64,000 bases of DNA from NCBI RefSeq assembly GCF_037892605.1, contig NZ_JBBKTU010000001.1:992001-1056000 (forward strand). Direction: 5' to 3'. Positions 40,842-49,960 of the stretch are shown here, in pieces. Below the pieces are notes generated by a model. The model saw only the letters and a list, made by a program, of their open reading frames with translations. It did no database searches and was not told where the DNA came from. Numbering within the stretch: position 1 is the first letter of the stretch; every line of letters starts with the position of its first letter. The translations under genes were made by a program, and so were the position numbers. The stretch is from Lacibacter sp. H407 (GTDB taxonomy: Bacteria > Bacteroidota > Bacteroidia > Chitinophagales > Chitinophagaceae).

Positions 40842-42785
40842 ATGTATCACTTCGGTTTACACGAACATATCAATGCAATTCTGAAAGAGTACAACATCGA
40901 TGTAGCTGTTGCAGATAATTCATTTTATACACGCTTTCTTGCAAATACCACTTCTCTTTTTGAATTATACATGCAGTTGTATGAACATCACCCTGCTGCA
41001 GAACAATTATTTGATGATGTAATAACAACCATCATCAAAGCATACAAGCAACGAAGTGCGGTATTAAAACAACGGGATATTACAAAGCTGGAACAGGAGT
41101 ATTGGTTTCTCAGTAATAAGATCAACGGCATGAGTTTGTATGTTGATCGTTTTTGCGGCAACCTGCAAAACATGCAAACCAAACTTGATTACTTTGAAGA
41201 GCTTGGTGTTAATTTTCTTCACCTGATGCCTGTATTTGAAAGCCCGGCTAATGAGAGCGACGGTGGTTATGCCGTTTCCAATTTCAGGAAAGTAGATCAA
41301 CGTTTTGGCTCACTTGAAGATCTGTTACACTTGCAGGAAGAAATGCGGAAACGCAATATGTACCTGATGATCGATATTGTGCTAAACCATACATCGCACA
41401 AACATGAATGGGCACTAAAAGCAAAAGCCGGAGAAAAAAAATACCAAGACTATTTTTATTTCTACCACGACAGAAGTTTACCCGACCAATACGATAAAAC
41501 GATGCCGGAGATCTTTCCTGAAAGTTCACCCGGCAGTTTCACCTATATTGAAGAATGTAACAAATGGGTAATGACGGTGTTTCATAACTACCAATGGGAT
41601 CTCAATTATACAAACCCCGTTGTGTTCATTGAAATGCTGGATACCATTTTCTTCTATGCAAACCTTGGTGTAGATATTCTGCGTATTGATGCGCCGGCTT
41701 TTATCTGGAAACAACTTGGTACAACCTGTCAGAATTTACCACAGGCACATACACTTTTACGATTGATCAAACAATGTGTACAGGTAGCAACACCGGGAAT
41801 GGCGTTGCTCGGTGAAGCGATCGTAGCTCCAAAAGAGATCATGAAATATTTTGGTACCGGACAATATACAGCACGTGAATGTGATTTTGCCTACAACGCC
41901 ACACATATGGCATTGCAATGGGATATGCTGGCAACAGGCGATACCAAAGTAATGCTGGCTGCACAACATGAACTGCTTCAAAAACCATACGGCACTTCCT
42001 GGATCACCTACACCCGTTGCCATGATGATATTGGTTTAGGTTATGATGACATGATGATCGAGCAGGCAGGATATAACTCCTATGCACATCGTAAATATCT
42101 GAAAGAATATTATGCAGGTGCTCATAAAAGTTCGCCTGCAATTGGTGCATTGTTTTCCAGCAATCCAAAAACCGGCGATGCCCGCATCAGTGGATCATTG
42201 GCTTCGCTTTGCGGATTGGAAAAAGCATTGAATGAAAATGATCAAACAGCTATTGATCTTTCCATCCAGAAAATTTTACTAATGCAGGCGCATAGTTTTT
42301 TCTTAGGTGGTGTGCCGATGTTGTTTTATGGAGATGAAGTTGGCTATACCAATGACTATTCCTATTTGCAGGACGAAGGAAAAAGCTATGATAACAGATG
42401 GATGCATCGGCCGTTGATCGACTGGAAGAAGAATAAACGTAAAGACAAAGAAGGGACTGTAGAACAACTGATTTTCAATTCTACCAAACGACTGCTTTCT
42501 ATTCGCAAACAACTGCCTGCTGTTGTTGATCACAGCAATCTTGTTTGGTTAACACCACACAATGTACATGTTGCCGGGTATTTGCGGCAGAAAGATGCAC
42601 AACGACTATTCTGTGTTTTCAATTTTAGTAATCAAACAGCGTTTCTTACCTGGTATGCATTTAAAGAAAAAGGAAATCCACCTGTTTCATTGTACGATCA
42701 TTGGAGTGAGACTACATTTGAAGTTGGAGCAGATCATGAATTTTTTGTGTTGCCGCCTTATGGGTTTGCGTTGCTGGAGGGGTGA
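40842..42785 (+). CDS. amylosucrase / sucrose hydrolase-type GH13 (subfamily 4)
   Basis: 647 residues, the length of amylosucrases, with their helical N-terminal domain (1-95). Then YVDRFCGNLQNMQTKLDYFE, ELGVNFLHLMPVFESPANES, DGGYAVSNFRKVD and DIVLNHTSHKHEWALKA. Catalytic residues: nucleophile Asp283 (VDILRIDA), acid/base Glu325 (LLGEAIVAP) and His394-Asp395 (TRCHDD). No signal peptide, so cytoplasmic. The enzymes transfer or release glucose from sucrose, forming alpha-glucan or glucose plus fructose; which one dominates cannot be told from the sequence. The adjoining PfkB kinase supports sucrose as the substrate. Last gene of the operon. Confidence 0.88.
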   Translation: MYHFGLHEHINAILKEYNIDVAVADNSFYTRFLANTTSLFELYMQLYEHHPAAEQLFDDVITTIIKAYKQRSAVLKQRDITKLEQEYWFLSNKINGMSLYVDRFCGNLQNMQTKLDYFEELGVNFLHLMPVFESPANESDGGYAVSNFRKVDQRFGSLEDLLHLQEEMRKRNMYLMIDIVLNHTSHKHEWALKAKAGEKKYQDYFYFYHDRSLPDQYDKTMPEIFPESSPGSFTYIEECNKWVMTVFHNYQWDLNYTNPVVFIEMLDTIFFYANLGVDILRIDAPAFIWKQLGTTCQNLPQAHTLLRLIKQCVQVATPGMALLGEAIVAPKEIMKYFGTGQYTARECDFAYNATHMALQWDMLATGDTKVMLAAQHELLQKPYGTSWITYTRCHDDIGLGYDDMMIEQAGYNSYAHRKYLKEYYAGAHKSSPAIGALFSSNPKTGDARISGSLASLCGLEKALNENDQTAIDLSIQKILLMQAHSFFLGGVPMLFYGDEVGYTNDYSYLQDEGKSYDNRWMHRPLIDWKKNKRKDKEGTVEQLIFNSTKRLLSIRKQLPAVVDHSNLVWLTPHNVHVAGYLRQKDAQRLFCVFNFSNQTAFLTWYAFKEKGNPPVSLYDHWSETTFEVGADHEFFVLPPYGFALLEG

Positions 42786-42826
42786 TGATTGGATTTTTTC
42801 CGCCTAAATATTTACAGTTAAATGTT

Positions 42827-42926
42827 TAGAGATCCCTCCTTCGTCGGGATGACGACACTCTGAGTTTTATACGGTTTTCATTTTATTAAACTCTCCAACG
42901 TCATGTCGAGGAACGAGACATCTCTA
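42827..42926. repeat. inverted-repeat intergenic element, family 2, copy B
   Basis: Left arm TAGAGATCCCTCCTTCGTCG + GGATGACG (42827-42854). Right arm CGTCATGTCGAGGAACGAGA + CATCTCTA (42899-42926), its imperfect reverse complement. A 44-base AT-rich centre separates them. It lies between the convergent amylosucrase and 93-residue genes, where it may end both transcripts. Confidence 0.65.
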
Positions 42927-42931
42927 CCAAA

Positions 42932-43213
42932 TCAAACTGCTGCTTTTTGAAGCATGCTTGTGAAATGATCCACACTTATAAAACCAATTGGATTACGCTT
43001 AACTTCTACATATATTTTACTATTCATCTTATACAGTTGTAATCTACCCTTAAAAATTCGTGCTTCATTCAATTTTAGAAATTGTTCTATCTTGTTTAGT
43101 GCTTCAATTCTGCAAACAAACTCACTCTTGTTGTCATAAACAATGAACCGCAGTTTACGTTTGTAAGGTTCAACTGCAAAAGAAAGTTTATTATCAAGCT
43201 GAAGTCTATCCAT
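42932..43213 (-). CDS. hypothetical protein coupled to trehalase
   Basis: 93 residues, basic, no signal or membrane helix. Sequence: RLQLDNKLSFAVEPYKRKLR, FIVYDNKSEFVCRIEALNKI, then RNPIGFISVDHFTSMLQK. I recognise no family. Its start overlaps the last 8 bases of the trehalase gene, so translation is probably coupled. The beta-alpha-beta look suggests a small globular protein. Function unknown; it could also be a chance frame, but the overlap, length and normal codon use favour a real gene. Confidence 0.55.
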   Translation of the reverse strand: MDRLQLDNKLSFAVEPYKRKLRFIVYDNKSEFVCRIEALNKIEQFLKLNEARIFKGRLQLYKMNSKIYVEVKRNPIGFISVDHFTSMLQKAAV

Positions 43214-44705
43214 ACTTTTTCATCAAAGCTAATAAAACTCCATTCGTCCAGCCAAAGCCATCTTGTCCTGTATATTCGCCACCGCCAGCTTCCAAATGTG
43301 TGTCAACCACATTGTATTTTTCCATGAGTTTGCCGGTACGTTTATACACATCTGTATTCAGTTGTATCCATCGCTTTGCAATTGTGGTTGCCAGTGTATG
43401 ATAACCATAATTTTCTAACCCGATAATACTCATCCATTGCAAGGGAGCCCAGCCATTGGGTGCATCCCATTGCTGACCTGTAACATAAGGCGTGGCAACG
43501 AGTCCGCCATCTTTTAAAAATTCAGCTTCCAGTACTGCAGCCATTGCATGGGCCTGTTCATCGGTTGCTATTTTGAAAAATAATGCGGCCGCTCCTGCGA
43601 GTGTTTTTTGTTGCTTTGGTTGTTGATTCATAAAATCATAATCTGTATAAAAATTCGCTGCAGCATTCCAGCAGTATTGATGGATAGCCTGCTTCCTGCT
43701 TACAGCAACCGCATCGTATTTTGCTGCAATTGCTTCGTTGCCTTTTATTCGCCACGCATCGGCTATTGTACATTCCAGATGGTATAACAAACAATTCAAA
43801 TCAACCGGAATAATTTCAGTGGTATGAATGGTTCCAAAATCAGTTTGGTCTTTGAACCAGCGACAGCTATAATCCCAACCCGATTCTGCACCTGCACGCA
43901 AATGTGCATAGAGTTGTGATGGTTGCTGCGAACTGTTATGCATCAGTTCCACATCTGCATGAAATGATTCAGGCCTTGCTGTTTCAAATGCATCACAGTA
44001 GCGGTTCAATATTGCGCCGTCATTCATACGTACCACATGCTTCGATGCAATTCTTGTTGCAGAAAGCAGATCAGCATCCTTCATCCAAAAATGATATTCC
44101 TGCTCCATTGCATCGAGATAGGTAACAAGCACTTCTTTTCCTTTCCAATCCATCATCAACTTTACCATCAACGAATAGAACGGAGGTTGTGAACGACCGA
44201 GATAGTACGTCCTGTTACCATTAGGTATAAAACCAATTGTTTGAATGAGATGTGTAAAATTATTGACCATGTGTTCCACCATCTCCTGCATCCCCGATTC
44301 TTTTAAACCAAGCATGGTAAAATAACTATCCCAGTAATACACTTCACCAAAACGCCCACCCGGTACAATGTATGGATTTGGTAATGGGATCAATGAACCT
44401 TTCTTTTCATCGGGCATACGGGTAAGTACCGGCCATAACGATTGAATATGTGCTGCCACATCCTGACTTTCATCTGTATGATAATCGCCGGCAAATACAT
44501 GGGGCAACTCAAAATGTGCAGTTACAAATTCTTTCAAATCAAAATTGGCTGTTGTCTTTTGTTCATTATACTGTTGAAGGATCAAGTCGATTGATTCTTT
44601 CGGAATACAATCAACAAATGTTTTTCCATCTGTAAAAATGCGTTGCATCTGTACATCTTCAAACAAAGGACTCAGTTCAAATAATTCTTTCTGCTTCACG
44701 ATCAA
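43206..44705 (-). CDS. trehalase, glycoside hydrolase family 37
   Basis: 499 residues if translation starts at the TTG at 44705 that overlaps the porter stop; a GTG two codons later (44699) is an alternative. No signal peptide, hence a cytoplasmic TreF-like enzyme. Trehalase signature 1 PGGRFGEVYYWDSY at 115-128 and signature 2 QWDAPNGWAPLQ are complete. AESGWDYSCRWF carries the Asp of the catalytic region, and HLEAGGGEYTGQDGFGWTNG closes the active site. Reaction: trehalose to two glucose. It follows an MFS porter and a LacI regulator, so it is an uptake-and-hydrolysis operon for trehalose or a related alpha-glucoside. Confidence 0.92.
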   Translation of the reverse strand: MIVKQKELFELSPLFEDVQMQRIFTDGKTFVDCIPKESIDLILQQYNEQKTTANFDLKEFVTAHFELPHVFAGDYHTDESQDVAAHIQSLWPVLTRMPDEKKGSLIPLPNPYIVPGGRFGEVYYWDSYFTMLGLKESGMQEMVEHMVNNFTHLIQTIGFIPNGNRTYYLGRSQPPFYSLMVKLMMDWKGKEVLVTYLDAMEQEYHFWMKDADLLSATRIASKHVVRMNDGAILNRYCDAFETARPESFHADVELMHNSSQQPSQLYAHLRAGAESGWDYSCRWFKDQTDFGTIHTTEIIPVDLNCLLYHLECTIADAWRIKGNEAIAAKYDAVAVSRKQAIHQYCWNAAANFYTDYDFMNQQPKQQKTLAGAAALFFKIATDEQAHAMAAVLEAEFLKDGGLVATPYVTGQQWDAPNGWAPLQWMSIIGLENYGYHTLATTIAKRWIQLNTDVYKRTGKLMEKYNVVDTHLEAGGGEYTGQDGFGWTNGVLLALMKKYG

Positions 44706-45967
44706 TGCCCTCCTGCAGTTTTAAGGTCAACAACAGTTCCTGCTTTTGGCTGCAGGCGCTTGAATACATACAACAGTGCGATCAGCATACAAATAGGTGC
44801 CAATGAAAAATAGAAAGCAGTTTGTCCGCCATATGCTTCAAAAATATTTCCGGTGATGATTGACCCGGTTGTACCACCCAATGCAGAAAACACAACAATT
44901 AACCCCGACATCGGACCATGCCTGTATGCCGGAAGATTACTAAGTATAACTGAATTGATCGCCGGATAGATCGGCGCCAGAAACAAACCGATCAACGGAA
45001 AAATAAATGCAACCAGAGGAACATCGGCTAAACTGTTCACTGTTATCCCCGTAATATTCTTTGTTAACGGCACAGCCAGTAACACCAATACGCCGGCCGC
45101 AAGCAGACAAACAGCTAATACTATAAACCAATCAGCTTTTCGTAATACTAACCCCGCCAAAAAACGACCCAATGCAATGGATGCTGAAAGGATACTGGCC
45201 ATTTGTATACTAAGACTTGTAGAAAGTTGCAACACGTCTTTATTAAACGTAGGCAACCAACTCATAATGCTCTGTTCGATCAATACATAAAAGAATGCAC
45301 TGAAAATAAACACCAGTACAAGTGGTAACAAAACAAGTTTCCACATTTCTACAAAATCATCCCCTGCTGATTTGGATTGTTCCGCTTCTTTGATACTTGA
45401 CTCATCAAGTTTGGTAGTGAGCAACAGTAGAAAGGCAACAACCGCAAGTGCGCCCAGAATATAATACGTATTGAACCATGTTGTCGATTTTGGATCATTG
45501 TTGTCAACCATTGATGCAAACAAGAAATAACCGGCTAATACACCAACCATAAAAAATGATTCGAGGAAATTCATAAAGCTCAGGTGTTCGTTCTTCGACT
45601 TTGTAACAAGCCCAATTGTTGCAAACACACTCACCTTGATCAATGCAAATCCGATACCTGCCACAGCAAATAACATTTTCGTCATAAAAAAACTACTGAC
45701 GGATGGGATGATGAGGCACATCACTGCAATCAAACCCAGTGAAATGAGCATTGTTTTTTTATACCCGATCTTATTGACGTAGGATGCAATGAGAAAAGAA
45801 GTGATAGCAATACTGAAATCTTTAAACGCTTCCAGTATACTGGCTGATCCTTTCGACACATCAAAATTATTCTGCACCTGCAGAATAACAGTGCCCACAC
45901 TGTTGAGCAGAATTGCAAAAACAAAATAGTTGAGGAAGAGTGAAAGTTTAATGCGAAAGCTGGTCAT
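44702..45967 (-). CDS. MFS transporter, probable trehalose/glucoside porter
   Basis: 421 residues, about 12 helices (start MTSFRIKLSLFLNYFVFAIL). The N-terminal loop ASYVNKIGYKKTMLISLGL and the matching loop RKADWFIVLAVCLLA show the two-fold MFS repeat. Substrate inferred from the trehalase gene, whose start overlaps its stop by a few bases. It is preceded by a LacI-type regulator gene 62 bases upstream. An inverted repeat ATTTGC-CAAA-GCAAAT lies in that gap (46011-46026). Confidence 0.83.
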   Translation of the reverse strand: MTSFRIKLSLFLNYFVFAILLNSVGTVILQVQNNFDVSKGSASILEAFKDFSIAITSFLIASYVNKIGYKKTMLISLGLIAVMCLIIPSVSSFFMTKMLFAVAGIGFALIKVSVFATIGLVTKSKNEHLSFMNFLESFFMVGVLAGYFLFASMVDNNDPKSTTWFNTYYILGALAVVAFLLLLTTKLDESSIKEAEQSKSAGDDFVEMWKLVLLPLVLVFIFSAFFYVLIEQSIMSWLPTFNKDVLQLSTSLSIQMASILSASIALGRFLAGLVLRKADWFIVLAVCLLAAGVLVLLAVPLTKNITGITVNSLADVPLVAFIFPLIGLFLAPIYPAINSVILSNLPAYRHGPMSGLIVVFSALGGTTGSIITGNIFEAYGGQTAFYFSLAPICMLIALLYVFKRLQPKAGTVVDLKTAGGH

Positions 45968-46010
45968 GGTAAGTTGATGAAATGAGCATTAAATATACCC
46001 GTTACCCATC

Positions 46011-46026
46011 ATTTGCCAAAGCAAAT
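46011..46026. promoter_or_regulatory. candidate LacI-type operator (inverted repeat ATTTGCCAAAGCAAAT)
   Basis: Perfect six-base arms separated by four bases, 44 bases upstream of the porter start and three bases after the regulator's stop codon. Its position suggests control of the porter-trehalase operon, but no footprint or second perfect copy is seen in the window. Confidence 0.35.
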
Positions 46027-46029
46027 TGC

Positions 46030-47022
46030 TTACAAAGAACCGCCTTTTACCAGCATTGATTCAACGCAAACGTTTTCGCTAATATCTTCTCCTTTTAAAC
46101 GACCCAGCATTTGTGCAAATGAAAGCTTTCCTAACTTATAACCGCTTGTTTCTACATAGGTAATTACAGGATTATACATGGTTGGAATAAAGCCGTTACT
46201 AATGCCAATCACTGCTACATCTTCGGGTACTTTCAAATTAAGTTCGTGAATGGCTTTCATTACACCAATTAAAATCAAATCGCCCATGCAAAAAATTACA
46301 TCCGGCGGTTCGCTGGATGTAAGTGCATTCAATGCAATTTCTTTGGATGGTGCTGATTGTTCGGGATAATGGATCGTAATTTTTGTATCGGGTGATTGTT
46401 CTTTAAATGTATCGACCAATGCCTGGCAACGTACTTTTGAAATACTCAAATGTGGATGACCAAACAACGCCAACAGATTTTTCTTTTTCTTTTCGATGAT
46501 GGCTTCCGCTGCAATTTTTGCGGCCAATGCATCGGGCAGACAAACTGTATAAAATCCTTTTTCTTCCGGAACCCGATCAAAGAATACAACCGGAATGTTT
46601 AAGTCTTCCAGTTTTTTAAAGGGCGCCATTTCCTCCGTTGCAACAGATACTGTTGCAAACACACCCATCACCATATTTTTCCGGAAAATATTCAAACTTG
46701 CTGTTTCAATTTCCACGTTATCTCTCGATTGCATAATGAGCACAGAGTATCCAACCTTACGTGCTTCGTCTTCAACTGCTGCAATAAACGAATCGTAAAA
46801 AAAGTTATCGATCGATGGTACCAGCAACCCTAGTACGTTACTTTGCCGTGTACGCAACTGTACTGCATAGCTGTTTGGCTCGTATTCCATCGCTTCTGCC
46901 AGCTCCTTTACCTTTCGCTTGGTGGCCGCTGAAATATCCGGATGATCTTTCAAGGCACGGGAAACGGTTGAAATACTGATACCAAGGGCTTCGGATAATT
47001 TTTTGAGTGTGCTTTGCTGCAT
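46030..47022 (-). CDS. LacI family transcriptional regulator
   Basis: 330 residues. The DNA-binding head TLKKLSEALGISISTVSRAL and the hinge EAMEYEPNSYAVQLRTRQSN are typical, followed by the periplasmic-binding-protein-like core (VLGLLVPSIDNFFYDSFIAA, VVFFDRVPEEKG, VIFCMGDLILIGVMKAI, VAVIGISNGFIP). It binds a palindromic operator and releases on a sugar or sugar phosphate. Being directly upstream of the porter and trehalase genes, it is the natural local regulator and may also control the facing four-gene sucrose-type operon. Confidence 0.92.
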   Translation of the reverse strand: MQQSTLKKLSEALGISISTVSRALKDHPDISAATKRKVKELAEAMEYEPNSYAVQLRTRQSNVLGLLVPSIDNFFYDSFIAAVEDEARKVGYSVLIMQSRDNVEIETASLNIFRKNMVMGVFATVSVATEEMAPFKKLEDLNIPVVFFDRVPEEKGFYTVCLPDALAAKIAAEAIIEKKKKNLLALFGHPHLSISKVRCQALVDTFKEQSPDTKITIHYPEQSAPSKEIALNALTSSEPPDVIFCMGDLILIGVMKAIHELNLKVPEDVAVIGISNGFIPTMYNPVITYVETSGYKLGKLSFAQMLGRLKGEDISENVCVESMLVKGGSL

Positions 47023-47159
47023 GCAATAATCTTTGGAATCGAATTATTTTTAATCGTTAGTAGGTTAAAGATAATTTTTTTCTACATCCAGCAATCAAAA
47101 AGAAAAACGACCACAGAAATCATAGATCACTGCAGCACTATAATTGTTATATGTACTTT

Positions 47160-48296
47160 TTATTTTTCCGTTTGTGGTTGAAACGTGCGCCAGCTATGCC
47201 AGAACTCCTGGTATGCTATAATTGGTTTTAAGTTGAGTGTTGTATCAATACCTGTTCCATTAACACGAAAATGATTATTGCCAAGTGCTATTGTATCATT
47301 GTTCAACAAAAACAAATCGTGGTATGAAGAGCGTTCGAATGCAAAAAAACTTTTATCATCTTTCGCAAGAAGCAGAAGAACAGCTGTTCTGTTAAATGTA
47401 TCATGAATGATCCGTTCCTTTTTTAAACGATTCCAATCATATGCTTTTGCTTTATTCCCGATTCTTATTCCAACAACCCATGATTTATCATTCCAGGAAA
47501 TACTATCTGTTCCTGTGAGTTTACTTTTACTTTTTCCACTTTCATACTTGTATGAAGTATCGTAATGTTTTGTGAAGGAAGGATCAGCTTGCAGAATACT
47601 TGTTTGCGGATGCAACTCTATCCATTTATCTAATGAAGTTTGCTTGCTCAGCAATTCTGTCAATTTCAATCCTTTTAGTTCACCTGCGATCGCTTCACCT
47701 GTTGCCTGTCGCCACCAGCTTTTAGTTGTTTTGTCTTCAAGCATGGCATTGAAATGATCCATACCTACTAATCGAAACTGTTCATGTTTGCCATTAACCA
47801 TTGGTTCAAACACACGGCCTGTTCTGCACACAGTACAATACGTTACTAATATTGGTTTGCCTCCAACAGTATCCTGCAGGTGATGATGATAACCCATGTA
47901 TTGTACAGGATAAGCTTTTGCTTCTCCATTAATTACAATTCCAATGATCAACCGGTTGCTGTCAACTTTATTATCAGCAGCATGTTTGAATATGATCTGT
48001 TTGGGTTGTTGAAACATCGCATCAGCCGCCATTTTAAAATTGGCCATGTAGATAACTGTAGTCAGCAGAATTAATGGTATTGCTGCTACCCATTTCTGTT
48101 TCCATGTTGATTTGAATAAACCAACAATGAGCAGCAAAGCAAACAATCCACGAAATACCCATCGCCATTTATGGAGGAAGTAAGCAAGATCAATACTGTT
48201 CATCCGTTGACTGCCGGGCATGGGCATAATGAAATACACATTGCATACTTCAAACAGGATCAAACCAATGACAGCGAACCAAAAAAGCAATTTCAT
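47160..48296 (-). CDS. DUF3179 domain membrane protein
   Basis: 378 residues. Three N-terminal hydrophobic helices (LLFWFAVIGLILFEVCNVYF; FRGLFALLLIVGLF; WVAAIPLILLTTVIYM) are followed by a DUF3179 domain: VDSNRLIIGIVINGEAKAYP, VQYMGYHHHLQDTVGGKPIL, VTYCTVCRTGRVFEP and NAMLEDKTTKSWWRQATGEA. The cysteine pair C-x2-C and clustered histidines suggest metal or haem binding, but the family has no settled function. The C-terminal part faces the periplasm. It stands alone between the regulator and a haloperoxidase-like gene, with a terminator upstream. Confidence 0.85.
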   Translation of the reverse strand: MKLLFWFAVIGLILFEVCNVYFIMPMPGSQRMNSIDLAYFLHKWRWVFRGLFALLLIVGLFKSTWKQKWVAAIPLILLTTVIYMANFKMAADAMFQQPKQIIFKHAADNKVDSNRLIIGIVINGEAKAYPVQYMGYHHHLQDTVGGKPILVTYCTVCRTGRVFEPMVNGKHEQFRLVGMDHFNAMLEDKTTKSWWRQATGEAIAGELKGLKLTELLSKQTSLDKWIELHPQTSILQADPSFTKHYDTSYKYESGKSKSKLTGTDSISWNDKSWVVGIRIGNKAKAYDWNRLKKERIIHDTFNRTAVLLLLAKDDKSFFAFERSSYHDLFLLNNDTIALGNNHFRVNGTGIDTTLNLKPIIAYQEFWHSWRTFQPQTEK

Positions 48297-48314
48297 ATGA
48301 TTGATTGTTGTTTT

Positions 48315-48347
48315 AAAAAACAGCCTCCCCTGTGAAAACAGGGGAGG
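48315..48347 (-). terminator. rho-independent terminator of the haloperoxidase/beta-barrel group
   Basis: On the minus strand the stem is CCTCCCCTGT / ACAGGGGAGG with a short loop, then CTGTTTTTT. It lies 39 bases beyond the stop codon at 48386. Confidence 0.88.
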
Positions 48348-48385
48348 GATAATTTATACTACTGATTAAAAATAAATACTCGTTG

Positions 48386-49936
48386 TCAATTCGCTCCATC
48401 AAGATTTGCTCTTGCAATGGCGTAACCACCAATTACATTTCCACATTTCAATCCTTCTTCACAATCACTTCTGTAGTGGATAGCACCATATAATCTTGAA
48501 AGCGATGCTTCTCTTGCCATATTTTCGTAAGCTGTTTTACGTGCCGGTATAATACGACCAAGAATTGTAGCAGCTGCTCCACTGAATGTAGAGTGACCAC
48601 TTGTATAACTTGGAAAATTCGGTAAGCCTGTCCATGTTTTTATTTCAGGATTTACCTGCGAAGGACGTGGATTGAAGTACGCAAACTTTGCATCCCAGCA
48701 AGCGATAGCAGCATCCATCATACTCATATTCAACAACGCCATGTTACGTGCCCAACGCACTTCACTGAAACGTTGCCCGACAAAATCATCAGCAGCAATT
48801 GCATTCCAGTGACCCGGAGGTGTATGCGTAGCCAAACCATCGGCCCAGTAGTGTACAATGGCCAACTCTGCTCGTGTTGCATTTTTGCTATAGTGTAATA
48901 CTTCTGCTACTTCCTGTTTAAATTTTTCTGATTTTGTTGATGGTGGCGGACCAGGTCGTACGGTTGTTACCAACGTAGCTGAATCGAATAACCATGTGCG
49001 CACACGACCGAACAGTGGCAACATAGCAGGGCGCTTTGGCGACTCCTGACTGATCCATGGCATTTCACCTGTTGCAGCAGTTTGTGTTTCCATTTGCTGC
49101 CAGATAGCTGGTGTGCCCACAGCTGCACCGGCTCTGTCACCTCTTGCACGTGTAACAAATTTTTGTGCAACCAATCTTCCTAACGCTTCACCTGCTTCAA
49201 TATCGCTTCGCACATTCATGCCCGCCATAATTCTTGCATTCTTATGTTCGGTTGCTAATTGTTGAATGGTAGCTTGTTCACCAGGGAAAAACAGTTTCAG
49301 CATTTCAATCATTACACCAACAACTACAGCATCTTCACTTGGGTAAGATGGAAGATCGCTTTGTGGCAACAACGTTGTAATAGTATTGTTGATCTTGTAT
49401 GGTGCTGAGCGGTTATATAATTTTTTATAATGCCATGCTGCTACCAATGCATCATATTGCGCAGCGCTTACATAAGCATATGCACGTGATGCATACGGTG
49501 GGTTGGCAAACGGAAATTGCGGATTATTAAATGGATTGTTTGCATCAGGAACAGGATAAGTGCCATCAGGATTTTGAAACGGTGGCAAGTTATATTTCGC
49601 CACCAGTCCACGCATAATTTCATTCCAACGGAAGACTGCACCTGCGCTCCAATAGTTCAATCGTTCTTTTTGTACACCCGTCATCGACTTCTGATAACCT
49701 TTGATCTCGTTGAGTTCAGCCGTATATCCGGGACCACTTGCAGCACCGGGTGCGGCCACTGCAAATTCATCGGGAGCTGAAAGCAATACAGGTTTCCACG
49801 TGCCTGCATTAAGATCAATGTTAGCAGGATTTAAGGCAGGTGTATTTTTTGTTCGTTCTGCAATTTCTTTACTGCATGATACAACAGTAACACAGATGAG
49901 TACTGCAGCAGTAATTTGTTTTATGTTGATGTACAT
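48386..49936 (-). CDS. vanadium haloperoxidase / PAP2-type lipoprotein
   Basis: 516 residues. The signal MYINIKQITAAVLICVTVVS ends in a lipobox Cys21 (SCSKE). The acid-phosphatase/haloperoxidase motifs are complete: Lys and Arg-Pro in WDAKFAYFNPRPSQ, PSYTSGHS and SRLYGAIHYRSD. They hold vanadate in haloperoxidases or phosphate in PAP2 phosphatases; which chemistry applies cannot be judged here. The protein is long, with an N-terminal helical half (70-290). It is the last gene of a same-strand group in which two outer-membrane barrels separate it from a second protein of this family. Confidence 0.86.
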   Translation of the reverse strand: MYINIKQITAAVLICVTVVSCSKEIAERTKNTPALNPANIDLNAGTWKPVLLSAPDEFAVAAPGAASGPGYTAELNEIKGYQKSMTGVQKERLNYWSAGAVFRWNEIMRGLVAKYNLPPFQNPDGTYPVPDANNPFNNPQFPFANPPYASRAYAYVSAAQYDALVAAWHYKKLYNRSAPYKINNTITTLLPQSDLPSYPSEDAVVVGVMIEMLKLFFPGEQATIQQLATEHKNARIMAGMNVRSDIEAGEALGRLVAQKFVTRARGDRAGAAVGTPAIWQQMETQTAATGEMPWISQESPKRPAMLPLFGRVRTWLFDSATLVTTVRPGPPPSTKSEKFKQEVAEVLHYSKNATRAELAIVHYWADGLATHTPPGHWNAIAADDFVGQRFSEVRWARNMALLNMSMMDAAIACWDAKFAYFNPRPSQVNPEIKTWTGLPNFPSYTSGHSTFSGAAATILGRIIPARKTAYENMAREASLSRLYGAIHYRSDCEEGLKCGNVIGGYAIARANLDGAN

Positions 49937-49960
49937 AATTTCGTTTTTTCTTGTGTTAGA

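Noticed and set aside
36604-42926. A composite transposon bounded by the two family 2 elements
   Set aside because: The elements are each self-contained inverted repeats of different spacer length, the enclosed genes form an ordinary operon, and no transposase is present.
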